A stretch of DNA of 64,000 bases, taken from positions 1 through 64,000 of the forward strand of contig CAZCQH010000033.1 in NCBI GenBank assembly GCA_964500805.1, given 5' to 3'. Made by a program: the position numbers and the translations under genes. Each line of letters starts with the position of its first letter. The stretch's first letter is position 1. The notes beneath the pieces are model-generated. The model saw nothing but the letters and a program-made list of their open reading frames with translations, had not been told where the DNA came from and searched no databases. Positions 43,515 to 51,881 of the stretch are shown piece after piece. Source of the DNA: Ga0077555 sp964500805. Lineage in GTDB: Bacteria > Pseudomonadota > Alphaproteobacteria > Rhizobiales > Hyphomicrobiaceae.

Positions 43515-44438
43515 ATGTCCCGACGCAAAAAAGGTAATCCAGTTCACGGCTGGATCATTCTCGACAAGGGTGTCGGAATGACCTCCACGCAAGCCGTCGG
43601 CAAGGTGCGCTGGCTCTTTCAGGCGCAGAAGGCGGGTCACGCCGGGACGCTCGATCCGCTCGCAACCGGCGTGCTGCCGATTGCCCTCGGCGAGGCGACG
43701 AAGACCGTTCCTTACGCGGTGGACGGCATCAAGGCCTATCGCTTCACCGTCCGCTGGGGTACGGAAACCGACACCGACGACGCCGAAGGCCGTGTCGTGA
43801 AGACCAGCGAGCTGCGTCCCTCGCGCGAAGCGATCATCGCGCTGCTCCCCGAATTTCACGGCGAGATCCTGCAGACGCCGCCGCAGTTCTCCGCCATCAA
43901 GATCGACGGCAACCGCGCCTACGATCTCGCCCGTGACGGCGAGGTGGTTCCGCTCGAGCCGCGACCTGTCCAGATCGACCGCCTGGAGCTGGTCGAAATG
44001 CCCGCCCCGGACACCGCCATCTTTGAAGCCGAGTGCGGACGCGGCACCTATGTGCGAGCGCTCGCTCGCGACATGGGCAGAAAGCTCGGCTGCCTTGGCC
44101 ACGTGACACAGCTGAGGCGCACGCAAGTCGCAGCTTTCCGGGCCGATGAGGCTGTCACGATCGCCGAGCTCGAAGCGGCGCATCAGGCGAGCGACGGCGG
44201 CGCCGCGCTTGCGGCCTATCTCCAGCCCGTCGAGCTCGCGCTCTCCGACCTCGTCGAGGTCACCGTCAACCCGTCGGACGCCGCCCGTCTCGCCCGCGGC
44301 CAGAGCGTCCTCATGCGCGGCCGCGACGCGCCGATCATTTCAGGCGAGGCCTACGCTGTTTCCAAAGGCACGCTCATCGCGCTCTGCAATATCGACAAAG
44401 GCGAGCTCGTCCCGGTCCGCGTGTTCAATTACGTTTGA
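43515..44438 (+). CDS. truB: tRNA pseudouridine(55) synthase TruB
   Basis: This 307-residue enzyme makes pseudouridine 55 in the T loop of tRNAs. The catalytic Asp is in HAGTLDPLATGVLP, and the residues PPQFSAIKIDGNRAYDLAR and CGRGTYVRALARDMG are the conserved RNA-binding and active-site segments. The C-terminal PUA-like region (about 235-307) ends FNYV. The ATG at 43515 gives the family's usual start MSRRKKGNPVHGW. It follows rbfA and is separated from rpsO by a 3.1 kb insert. Confidence 0.95.
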   Translation: MSRRKKGNPVHGWIILDKGVGMTSTQAVGKVRWLFQAQKAGHAGTLDPLATGVLPIALGEATKTVPYAVDGIKAYRFTVRWGTETDTDDAEGRVVKTSELRPSREAIIALLPEFHGEILQTPPQFSAIKIDGNRAYDLARDGEVVPLEPRPVQIDRLELVEMPAPDTAIFEAECGRGTYVRALARDMGRKLGCLGHVTQLRRTQVAAFRADEAVTIAELEAAHQASDGGAALAAYLQPVELALSDLVEVTVNPSDAARLARGQSVLMRGRDAPIISGEAYAVSKGTLIALCNIDKGELVPVRVFNYV

Positions 44439-44737
44439 TCGGTCGGTCGCGCGCATGAGCGCCAATTGCTCACCCCATGCCCATGCTGGCTTTTGATCCG
44501 TAGCTGCCCAGAGCAATTGCAGTAAATCTAGCGCGCAGCAGAGCGCTCGGCAGAGCAAGCGGACTCCGAGGGACGCCGGCGATCAGTGCGGGAAGTATAG
44601 AATTGGGTGTCCGGTTGACTGCCTACAACGGACATCGGTTTGTTGGCAAAGTGGAGGGCCAGTTCGAGTAGCTAGCTGTTGCCTTGGCATTCGGACCGCT
44701 TGTGCTATCCGGCGCGCCTGGTCAGCCCGACAAAAAA
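44439..44737. other. Left part of the truB-rpsO insert
   Basis: These 299 bases, at the start of the insert between truB and rpsO, contain no supported gene. The segment GCTGCCCAGAGCAATTGCAG near 44503-44522 resembles one near 11178-11200 (GCTGCC, then AAAGCAATTGCAG). This could be a dispersed repeat. No target-site duplication of the insert was identified by eye. Confidence 0.4.
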
Positions 44738-45436
44738 CTAGGGGGCTACCAGCTCAGCGAGCTTTGCCGCGACGTCTGCCATCGGATTGTCAGCGGTATT
44801 CAGCCCACTGCGTGAGCCAAGCAGCGGGCTAACTTCGCGGAGAGCTTCGTACGTCGTGCCATGCACAATGGGCACGAGCAAGTCACGCGCTAAGAGTGCC
44901 GATAGTTCTTTGTCAGCGATGCCCTCTCCTTGCAGACGGCGCAAAAGCGCCGGGGTAACCAGCACAATCCCGACGCGCGATTTCGCAAGACCCCTGTCGA
45001 TTTCGCGGAGCAGCGGTGCGCCCAGGGCAACGTCTTTCTCGCTGAACCAGACCGAGACACCGCGTTTCTCAAGTAGATCGTGCAAGTCCTTAGCAGCGCC
45101 CTGCCGGTCATCCCACGCGTGGCAGAGGAAGTCATCCCGAATGTCCGGCTGGCGCGCTCGCTTTTCAACGCTCTCGCGGACCGGCGTAAGTGCCCGCACT
45201 TCAGCAGGCGTATACGACACCCGCGAACCGGCTGGCGACCATCTTGGCTTTGCGCTGCCGGACCCGCCGCCGATACGGCCACCTCCACTGCTTCCCGCCG
45301 AGGAGTAAGACGGGGACGGGTACGACCCGTAGCCGCTGTAGCCACCGTAACGGCCATAGCGGCTACTGCATGCAGGGCAGTTCGCTGCGGCGCTTGATGA
45401 GCGATGACCTCGCGATGGTGCTGTGCATCTAGCCAT
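44738..45436 (-). CDS. TIR-domain protein with Gly/Tyr-rich N-terminus
   Basis: This 232-residue protein ends in a TIR domain (about residues 98-230): DDFLCHAWDD is the first strand, then FSEKDVALGAPLLREID, SRVGIVLVTPALL and KELSALLARDLLVPI. Glu177 in the KEL segment aligns with the catalytic Glu of TIR NADases such as SARM1. Residues 17-65 are a Tyr/Gly/Ser-rich linker (RYGRYGGYSGYGSYPSPSYS) preceded by a CPAC pair. The gene follows, by 59 bases, the octapeptide-repeat gene and has a GAGGAG site. TIR domains in bacteria consume NAD+ or signal by cyclic ADP-ribose. A role in defence here is inferred. Confidence 0.85.
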   Translation of the reverse strand: MARCTAPSRGHRSSSAAANCPACSSRYGRYGGYSGYGSYPSPSYSSAGSSGGGRIGGGSGSAKPRWSPAGSRVSYTPAEVRALTPVRESVEKRARQPDIRDDFLCHAWDDRQGAAKDLHDLLEKRGVSVWFSEKDVALGAPLLREIDRGLAKSRVGIVLVTPALLRRLQGEGIADKELSALLARDLLVPIVHGTTYEALREVSPLLGSRSGLNTADNPMADVAAKLAELVAP

Positions 45437-45495
45437 GGGCTGAAACTCCTCAGGCGACTACGAGCACGCAAATGCCGGCTAGCTGTTGTGTGCCG

Positions 45496-45909
45496 CTATG
45501 CCCGACGTCCGCCGAGACAGCGTTCGATCATGGTCGCGTAACGATCCATCCCCCGTTTCCGAAGTTCCAGAACCATCACGTACCAAGGCGGACGGTTGGC
45601 AAGATACGAGGACGGGCCTGTGTACATCCCGCCTCCAGGACCAGTGTACAGGCCGCCTCCGGGCCCAGTGGATAGACCGCCACCTGGGCCGGTATACAGA
45701 CCTCCGCCGGGGCCGGTGTAGAGCCCACCGCCTGGACCTGTGTACATGCCTCCTCCAGGTCCTGTGTACATCCCACCTCCTGGTCCGGTGTACATTCCCC
45801 CGCCAGGGCCGGTGTACGCGCCTCCTCCAGGTCCGGTGTAAAGCCCTCCACCCGAGCCGGTGTAGGCCCCGCCTCCTGGACCGGTATAGAGATTTCTAGG
45901 CCAAGCCAT
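45496..45909 (-). CDS. Octapeptide-repeat protein (YTGPGGG repeats)
   Basis: This 137-residue protein carries eleven full octapeptide repeats and one partial (residues 7-101), of the form [LAM]-Y-T-G-P-G-G-G, ending in a compact helical tail (PPWYVMVLELRKRGMDRYAT). It has no signal peptide. I recognise no characterised family. Regular spacing of Tyr, Gly and Pro suggests a repetitive filament or a multivalent binding platform. It is the first gene of the TIR operon, 59 bases upstream of it, and it diverges from the LexA-like repressor across 129 bases. Its role is unknown. One possibility is a scaffold or sensor for the TIR effector. Confidence 0.8.
   Translation of the reverse strand: MAWPRNLYTGPGGGAYTGSGGGLYTGPGGGAYTGPGGGMYTGPGGGMYTGPGGGMYTGPGGGLYTGPGGGLYTGPGGGLSTGPGGGLYTGPGGGMYTGPSSYLANRPPWYVMVLELRKRGMDRYATMIERCLGGRRA
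45607..45891 (-). repeat. Tandem 24-base coding repeat
   Basis: Eleven full tandem 24-base units and one partial unit encode the [LAM]YTGPGGG octapeptides. Units differ mainly at synonymous positions and in the first codon (Leu, Ala or Met), so purifying selection on the peptide is likely. This is a coding repeat, not a CRISPR array. Confidence 0.9.
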
Positions 45910-45969
45910 TTCGGTTCTCCTTAAGAGCGCTTGCGTAGGGACGCCGGACCGATCTATTTTTGACTAGTA

Positions 45970-46022
45970 CACATCCAGTGTGATCTTGTCTAGGCTCCCG
46001 CGTTCACTCTTGCTGATCACAC
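45970..46022. promoter_or_regulatory. Candidate operator region between LexA-like and repeat genes
   Basis: Two inverted-repeat signals fall in the 129-base divergent region: CACA-N5-TGTG (45970-45982), and GTGTGATC (45978-45985) with its reverse complement GATCACAC (46015-46022). They lie 17-70 bases before the LexA-like start and 60-115 bases upstream of the repeat gene. They are plausible binding sites for the LexA-like repressor, consistent with autoregulation. Evidence is from symmetry alone. Confidence 0.4.
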
Positions 46023-46038
46023 CCGCCAGAAGGCTGCC

Positions 46039-46656
46039 ATGCCACAGGATGACCTCCACAAGACGCAGCGAGAACTCTTGAAGCTCCTTGCCGCCAATGT
46101 CAGCGAGCCGCTTTCATTGCGCGAATTGCAGGCTGAAGTTGGGGCTTCATCGCCAAGCGTGGTGGTTCACCACCTCAATCAATTGGAGAAAAAGGGGTAT
46201 CTGAAGCGTAATCCAAATGATCCGCGCGATTACGCAGTGATCGAGGAACGCCCTGAAAGCGAGGTTACCCACATCGGACTTTTTGGCTCGGGCCGGTGTG
46301 GTCCTGGAGGTACAATTCTTTCAGGAACTCCGATCGATCGGTTGCCTATTGCCTCTCGTCTGCTCAGCTTTCCAGCGAGCGAAGCCTTCATGATCAAGGC
46401 CAAGGGCGATTCCATGCTCCCTCGCATCGCCGAAGGAGACTATGTGATCGCGCGAAAGACGAGCGTTGCAGAAAGCGGTCGGATTTATGTATGCGTCAAC
46501 GATGGTGAATGCCTAATAAAAATCGTGCGCCGCTATGGTGGTCAATTGTGCCTTGAATCGCTTAATCGAGCGTTCGAAGTGGTCGTTGTGACTGGCGACT
46601 TTCACGTCGAAGGTGAAGTCAAACAGGTGTTATCAGGGAAGCTCGATGTAGTGTGA
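46039..46656 (+). CDS. LexA-like S24 family self-cleaving repressor
   Basis: This 205-residue protein has a winged-helix N-terminus (residues 8-65; SLRELQAEVGASSPSVVVHH) and a LexA/CI S24 peptidase domain. The catalytic Ser125 is in KGDSMLP and Lys140 is in VIARK. The cleavage site is probably Cys87-Gly88 in GRCGPGG, instead of the usual Ala-Gly. It is divergent from the TIR operon, as expected for a regulator that represses it. Self-cleavage after DNA damage or RecA activation would release it. It is distinct from the chromosomal LexA in having this island context. Confidence 0.87.
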   Translation: MPQDDLHKTQRELLKLLAANVSEPLSLRELQAEVGASSPSVVVHHLNQLEKKGYLKRNPNDPRDYAVIEERPESEVTHIGLFGSGRCGPGGTILSGTPIDRLPIASRLLSFPASEAFMIKAKGDSMLPRIAEGDYVIARKTSVAESGRIYVCVNDGECLIKIVRRYGGQLCLESLNRAFEVVVVTGDFHVEGEVKQVLSGKLDVV

Positions 46657-47546
46657 CTCCCACGGGCGCGAGGCCTCCGACAGCAGACGTGTTTTTGGCA
46701 GCGGTCTGCAAGTCAATACGGAACCGAGTCATGTCCGCTCCTGCATAGCTCGGCCCCTGTGCGGCGCATCAATCGATTAGATCAATGCGCGCTTCTGGCC
46801 CATTCAACCGCCCCCTGCTGCGGTCGGGGTTCGGCGGCGAGGAGGTGAGCCGGCTGCTGCACAGGGTTGCGCCCGCACCAAGGCGCGGGATCGCCGGTGG
46901 TCGGCATCGCCTGGCCGTGACGTTGCGGCTGCAACGGGCTCATCTGATGGGAGGGTTGGCGCGGCTCAGAGGTCTAGGAATTCCAACCTAGAGAAAAAAC
47001 GCCCGAATTTGGGGTCTACGCGGGCCGCACGTGAGGCTGGCGTGGGGTGATTTTGGGAAGCTACCCCCCTACGTCCTCGTTCGGAAAACGCGCCAGCGAC
47101 GAAATTCGACTGAGAAGATCGCTATCCGCGGCCAGCGGGGACGGTCGGGGATGCGCCTCATGCCGCAAAAAGGGATCGGCGGGCTACTCAGCAGGCCCAA
47201 AATATGCGAAAAAATTAGATAAAATTGTAACATTGCTTCACGTGAACATTGGCGGGTGGGCGGAGGTTGGCGGCGGTCGGGCGGAGGTCAGGTTTATGGA
47301 CTGACACCACAGGACCAGCGGTGACGGGCAAGGAAAGTCCCGACACGGTGCCGGGCCGGCGGCCGGACCTGTTTTTCCCTCGCGGCAGCCGCGAAATCGT
47401 GTATAACCCGCCGTGCAGGGCAGCTTTGCTGCACTGCATAAAATCGACCCGGCTGGACGACATCCCGGCTGCGGCCGCACAGAGTGCGCGCCCCGCATGC
47501 ATCGAGCATCGTGACGCGCCGAATTCCCAAAATGAAAGGATACCCG
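46657..47546. other. Right part of the truB-rpsO insert and rpsO leader
   Basis: This 890-base stretch has no supported gene. Small frames at 46785-46991 and 47031-47222 lack family resemblance. The palindrome TTCACGTGAA lies at 47237-47246. A -10-like GTATAACC is near 47401, so the rpsO promoter may be just upstream of rpsO. The insert probably ends somewhere in the first part of this stretch. The boundary was not determined. Confidence 0.4.
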
Positions 47547-47816
47547 ATGTCGCTGAGCGTTGCTCGCAAAGCCGAAGTTGTCAAAGAACATGCGACCAAG
47601 TCGGGGGACACTGGCTCTCCGGAGGTCCAGATCGCCCTCCTCACCGAGCGCATCAACAGCCTCACTGAGCACTTCAAGGCCCACAAGAAGGACAATCACT
47701 CCCGCCGGGGTCTGCTCAAAATGGTGAGCCAGCGCCGGCAACTGCTCGACTATCTGAAGGCCAAGGACAACGGTCGCTATCAGAAGATCATCGAGAAACT
47801 GGACCTGCGCCGCTAA
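47547..47816 (+). CDS. rpsO: 30S ribosomal protein S15
   Basis: This 89-residue protein is the four-helix S15, with SPEVQIALLTERINSLTEHF and the C-terminal RRGLLKMVSQRRQLLDYLK. It binds the central domain of 16S rRNA. The ATG at 47547 has an AAAGGA site. It is followed by pnp in the conserved rpsO-pnp order, but is separated from truB by a 3.1 kb insert. Confidence 0.97.
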   Translation: MSLSVARKAEVVKEHATKSGDTGSPEVQIALLTERINSLTEHFKAHKKDNHSRRGLLKMVSQRRQLLDYLKAKDNGRYQKIIEKLDLRR

Positions 47817-47965
47817 CCGGCTTGGGTCATCACGTCCGCTCCTTGGCTTTGGTTGGGAGCGGTTTGCGCGCCGCTGACCCGGCGGCGCATTCGAGCCCCA
47901 ATTCGAGGGGCGCATCAGCGGCAGGCAGGGGCTTGCCGCTCCGACGAACGAAAGATCATAACCTG

Positions 47966-50692
47966 ATGTTCAACACACACTCCGTTGAAATCGAATGGGG
48001 CGGACGAAAACTGCGCTTCGAAACAGGCAGGATGGCACGCCAGGCCGACGCAGCCGTCGTCGCACAGTACGGTGAGACAAGCGTGCTTGCGACCGTGGTG
48101 GCCGCCAAGAGCGTCAAACCCGGGATCGACTTCTTCCCGCTCACCGTCAACTACCAGGAAAAGACGTACGCCGCCGGCAAGATTCCGGGCGGCTTTTTCA
48201 AGCGCGAGGGCCGTCCTTCGGAGAAGGAGACGCTCACGTCCCGCCTGATCGACCGGCCGATCCGCCCGCTCTTCGTGGAAGGCTTCAAGAACGAGGTGCA
48301 GGTCGTCGTTACCGTTCTCTCGCACGACCTCGAGAACGATCCCGACATTCTCTCCATGGTCGCAGCTTCCGCCGCACTGACGCTCTCCGGCCTGCCCTTC
48401 CTCGGCCCCATCGGCGCCGCCCGCGTCGGCATCATCGATGGCCAGTTCGTGCTCAATCCAATGCTCGATGAGATGGAGAAGAGCACGCTCGATCTCGTTG
48501 TCGCCGGCACGGGCGACGCGGTCATGATGGTCGAGTCCGAAGCCAAGGAGCTGCCCGAGGCCCAGATGCTCGAGGCCGTCATGTTCGGTCAGCGCAGCTT
48601 CCAGCCGGTGATCGAAGCGATCATCCGGCTTGCCGAGAAGGCCGCCAAGGAGGCCTGGAACTTCCTGCCGCCTGATACGTCCGAGCTCAAGTCACGCATG
48701 AAAGGACTGATCGAGGACGATCTCAGGACCGCATTCGCGACACCCGAGAAGCAGAAGCGCCACGAGCTGGTGGATGCCGCCAAGGCCAAGGCGTTCGAGG
48801 CCATGCTGGCGCCTGACGCCAAGCCAGAGGATCAGGTCAAGCTCGGTGGCGTCTTCAAGAGCCTCGAGGCCGACGTGGTCCGCGGTGACATCATCCGCAC
48901 CCAGCGCCGCATCGATGGCCGCGACCTGAAGACGGTCCGACCGATCGTGTCCGAGGTGCACGTGCTGCCCCGGACGCACGGCTCGGCACTGTTCACGCGC
49001 GGCGAGACGCAGGCACTCGTGGTCGCAACACTTGGTACCGGCGACGACGAGCAGTTCATCGACGCGCTCGAAGGCACCCGTAAAGAGCGCTTCATGCTGC
49101 ATTACAATTTCCCGCCCTTCTCGGTCGGCGAAACGGGCCGCATGGGCTCACCCGGCCGCCGCGAGATCGGTCACGGTAAGCTCGCCTGGCGCGCGGTTCG
49201 CCCGCTGCTCCCGACGCAAGAGGAGTTCCCTTACGTCATCCGACTCGTCTCCGAGATCACCGAATCTAACGGCTCGTCGTCGATGGCGACGGTGTGCGGC
49301 TCCTCGCTCGCGATGATGGACGCGGGCGTTCCGCTCAAGTCTCCGGTCGCTGGTATCGCCATGGGTCTCATCAAGGAGGGGAATGACTTCGCCGTGCTCT
49401 CCGACATCCTCGGCGACGAGGATCACCTCGGCGACATGGACTTCAAGGTGGCCGGCACCGCCAATGGCGTGACCTCGCTCCAGATGGACATCAAGATCAC
49501 CGGCATCACCGAGGAGATCATGCGGGTGGCGCTCGAGCAGGCGCACCACGGCCGCATGCACATCCTGGACGAGATGGCGAAGTCCATCGGCTCGGCTCGT
49601 ACCGAGCTCGGCGAATACGCACCGCGCATCGAGACGATCAAGATTCCCGTCGACAAGATCCGCGAGGTGATTGGCTCCGGCGGCTCGGTCATCCGGGAGA
49701 TCGTCGCGGAATCCGGCGCCAAGATCGACATCGAGGACGACGGTACGGTGAAGATCGCCTCGGCCAACCGCGAGTCGATCGACAAGGCCTTGAACCGCAT
49801 CAAAGGCATCACCCAGGAGCCCGAGGTCGGCACGATCTACAAGGGCAAAGTCGTGAAGATCATGGAGTTCGGCGCCTTCGTGAACTTCTTCGGCGCCAAG
49901 GACGGCCTCGTCCACATCTCGCAGCTGACGCAGGGCCGTCCGGCCACTGTCGGCGAGGTGGTGAAGGAGGGCCAGGAGGTCTACGTAAAGCTTCTGGGCT
50001 TCGATGACCGCGGCAAGACGCGCCTCTCGATGAAGATTGTCGACCAGGCGACCGGCAAAGAGCTGCCGCCGCCTGAGCCGCAGGTGCGGCCCGAGGGCGG
50101 CGAGGCCGCCCCCAACGGCGGTGGCGGCGAGCGCGAAGCACGGCCCGAACGCGAGCCGCGCGGCGAGCGCGGTGATCGGCCTCCGCGGCGTGATCGCGAA
50201 CCACGCGGCGACCGCGAGCCCCGAGGTGACCGCGAACCGCGCGGCGATCGCGAACCGCGTCCTGAGCGCGAATTCCGTGGCGATCGCCCGGAACGCGGCG
50301 GTGATCGCGGCGACTTCCGTGGCGGCGACCGCGGAGACCGTGGCGAGCGGCCCGAGTTCCGCGACCGTGGGGAACGCGGCGGTGATCGCGATCGTGGCGA
50401 CTTCCGTGGCGGCGACCGCGAGCGCGGTGGCGATCGCGATCGTGGGGACTTCCGTGGCGCCGATCGCGAGCGCGGCGGCGATCGCGATCGTGGGGACTTC
50501 CGTGGCGCCGATCGCGGCGACTTCCGCGATCGCGGTGGAGACCGCGGCGATTTCCGTGCCGAGCGCGGTGGGGATCGCGACCGTGGCGATTTCCGTGGCG
50601 GCGGCGATCGCGATCGTGGCCCCCGCCGGGATCGCGAAGGTGGCGAGCGCGGTCCACGTCGCGAGCGCCGGTCCGAGCGCGACTGGGACTGA
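47966..50692 (+). CDS. pnp: Polynucleotide phosphorylase with extended Arg/Gly/Asp-rich tail
   Basis: This 908-residue PNPase has two RNase PH domains (about residues 10-140 and 320-460), a helical linker, a KH domain (about 555-610; KIPVDKIREVIGSGGSVI) and an S1 domain (about 620-695; GTIYKGKVVKIMEFGAFVNF). The core matches PNPase length, about 705 residues. The remaining ~200 residues are a low-complexity tail of RGD and RGDF-type repeats, which is much longer than usual. Such tails may bind RNA or partner proteins such as RNase E, or promote phase separation. PNPase degrades RNA by phosphorolysis. The ATG at 47966 gives the typical start MFNTHSVEIEWGGRKL. Confidence 0.95.
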   Translation: MFNTHSVEIEWGGRKLRFETGRMARQADAAVVAQYGETSVLATVVAAKSVKPGIDFFPLTVNYQEKTYAAGKIPGGFFKREGRPSEKETLTSRLIDRPIRPLFVEGFKNEVQVVVTVLSHDLENDPDILSMVAASAALTLSGLPFLGPIGAARVGIIDGQFVLNPMLDEMEKSTLDLVVAGTGDAVMMVESEAKELPEAQMLEAVMFGQRSFQPVIEAIIRLAEKAAKEAWNFLPPDTSELKSRMKGLIEDDLRTAFATPEKQKRHELVDAAKAKAFEAMLAPDAKPEDQVKLGGVFKSLEADVVRGDIIRTQRRIDGRDLKTVRPIVSEVHVLPRTHGSALFTRGETQALVVATLGTGDDEQFIDALEGTRKERFMLHYNFPPFSVGETGRMGSPGRREIGHGKLAWRAVRPLLPTQEEFPYVIRLVSEITESNGSSSMATVCGSSLAMMDAGVPLKSPVAGIAMGLIKEGNDFAVLSDILGDEDHLGDMDFKVAGTANGVTSLQMDIKITGITEEIMRVALEQAHHGRMHILDEMAKSIGSARTELGEYAPRIETIKIPVDKIREVIGSGGSVIREIVAESGAKIDIEDDGTVKIASANRESIDKALNRIKGITQEPEVGTIYKGKVVKIMEFGAFVNFFGAKDGLVHISQLTQGRPATVGEVVKEGQEVYVKLLGFDDRGKTRLSMKIVDQATGKELPPPEPQVRPEGGEAAPNGGGGEREARPEREPRGERGDRPPRRDREPRGDREPRGDREPRGDREPRPEREFRGDRPERGGDRGDFRGGDRGDRGERPEFRDRGERGGDRDRGDFRGGDRERGGDRDRGDFRGADRERGGDRDRGDFRGADRGDFRDRGGDRGDFRAERGGDRDRGDFRGGGDRDRGPRRDREGGERGPRRERRSERDWD
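50270..50640 (+). repeat. Degenerate coding repeat in the pnp tail
   Basis: Repeated units encoding GGDRDRGDFRG and similar recur, with long nearly identical DNA blocks, for example around 50395-50455 and 50455-50515. The DNA repeat can expand or contract by slippage and recombination, which would vary tail length between strains. The antisense frames over this region are artefacts of the repeat. Confidence 0.85.
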
Positions 50693-50739
50693 TCTCCGAC
50701 CGCCAGTCGTCCACAACGGACCTGACCCCCTGTATTCAC

Positions 50740-50769
50740 TCGGCCGCCGAAGTCACATTCGGCGGCCGA
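50740..50769. terminator. Strong hairpin downstream of pnp
   Basis: A perfect 12-bp stem (50740-50751 paired with 50758-50769) closes a six-base loop, 48 bases past the pnp stop. There is no T-run, so it may be an RNA-stabilising hairpin or a Rho-assisted terminator. Confidence 0.6.
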
Positions 50770-50880
50770 AGTGTGCCAGCTTCCGCACCAAGCACGGCCT
50801 CATGAAACCGGCTGAAGCGGTGGCGGTGTGGACCACCAGTTGTCGCCACCAGATCGAGGACCACTCGAAGGGAGCAGACT

Positions 50881-51864
50881 GTGACGACGACTCTGCTGAT
50901 CGCCGCGCTCCTCGCATTCGCAGCCGCCCTGCTTCTCGTGCGCGCGCTGTCCGGCGGCAAACTCAGACATGCAGTCGTCGACGTCCCCAACAGCCGGTCG
51001 CTGCACATCACGCCGACACCACGAACGGGCGGCATCGGCCTGATGCTCGGCGCAGCCCTGGCTTGGCTCTTGATGGCTGGCGGCGCACTCGCGCCTCTCG
51101 CCGCCATAGCCGCCCTCCTCGCAGCCGTCTTCCTGATCGACGATGTTCGCGGACTTCCCGTGCCCATCCGCCTCACCGTCCAATTGGCCGCTGCCGCCGC
51201 CTTTGTCTGGTGGCTCGCGCCAGGCCCGCTCTGGCTCGCGCCGCTCATCGTCGTCGGCATTGTCTGGTCGGCCAATCTCTACAATTTCATGGATGGTTCG
51301 AACGGCCTCGCCGGTGGCATGACAGCGATCGGCTTTGCCGGCTACGCTATCGCCGCGCGGCTCGGAGGCGCGCCTGATGTCGCCCTCGGCTCGGCCATCA
51401 TCGCCGGCGCCGCCACCGGCTTTCTCTACTGGAATTTCGACCCCGCGCGCATTTTCCTTGGAGATGCGGGCTCCATTCCGCTCGGTTTCCTTGCCGCCAC
51501 GCTCGGCATTATCGGCTGGCAGCGCGGGGTATGGGCCTTCTGGTTGCCGCTGCTCGTCTTCGCACCATTTTGGATCGACGCATCGCTGACGCTGTTCAGG
51601 CGATGGCGGCGGGGCGAGAAACTTGCAGAAGCACATCGCTCGCACTACTACCAACGCCTCATTCAGTCCGGTTGGAGCCACGGCAAATTGGCGTTGGCCG
51701 AGTACGCGGTAATGTCTGCAGCCGTCGCCACGGCGATCTTGCTTCGCAACGCCCCGCCGCTCGCCGTCGTCGCCACCCTCGCCATGTGGGCCGTCACATT
51801 CGCCTGGATCGCGATACTGGTCGACCAGCGTTGGGCCAAGCACATGCGCAACCTCGAACCGTAA
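50881..51864 (+). CDS. Undecaprenyl-phosphate sugar-1-phosphate transferase (MraY/WecA family)
   Basis: This 327-residue integral membrane protein has about ten helices and the family's signature loops: FLIDDVRGL (Asp pair), NLYNFMDGSNGLAGG, ARIFLGDAGSIPLGF and HRSHYYQRL. Those place it among WecA/WbpL-type enzymes that transfer a sugar phosphate to a lipid carrier to start O-antigen or exopolysaccharide synthesis. It begins with GTG and an AAGGGAG site. No other polysaccharide genes are adjacent, so its exact pathway is unclear. Confidence 0.88.
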   Translation: MTTTLLIAALLAFAAALLLVRALSGGKLRHAVVDVPNSRSLHITPTPRTGGIGLMLGAALAWLLMAGGALAPLAAIAALLAAVFLIDDVRGLPVPIRLTVQLAAAAAFVWWLAPGPLWLAPLIVVGIVWSANLYNFMDGSNGLAGGMTAIGFAGYAIAARLGGAPDVALGSAIIAGAATGFLYWNFDPARIFLGDAGSIPLGFLAATLGIIGWQRGVWAFWLPLLVFAPFWIDASLTLFRRWRRGEKLAEAHRSHYYQRLIQSGWSHGKLALAEYAVMSAAVATAILLRNAPPLAVVATLAMWAVTFAWIAILVDQRWAKHMRNLEP

Positions 51865-51881
51865 GCCGCACGCCCGTGTCG

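Noticed and set aside
45607..45891. CRISPR-like array of regularly spaced repeats
   Set aside because: The 24-base units are contiguous, keep one reading frame and encode octapeptides. There are no unique spacers and no cas genes.
49148..50716. 522-codon minus-strand frame over pnp
   Set aside because: It is antisense to pnp, and its Ala/Ile/Thr-rich repeats mirror the RGD repeat DNA of the PNPase tail.
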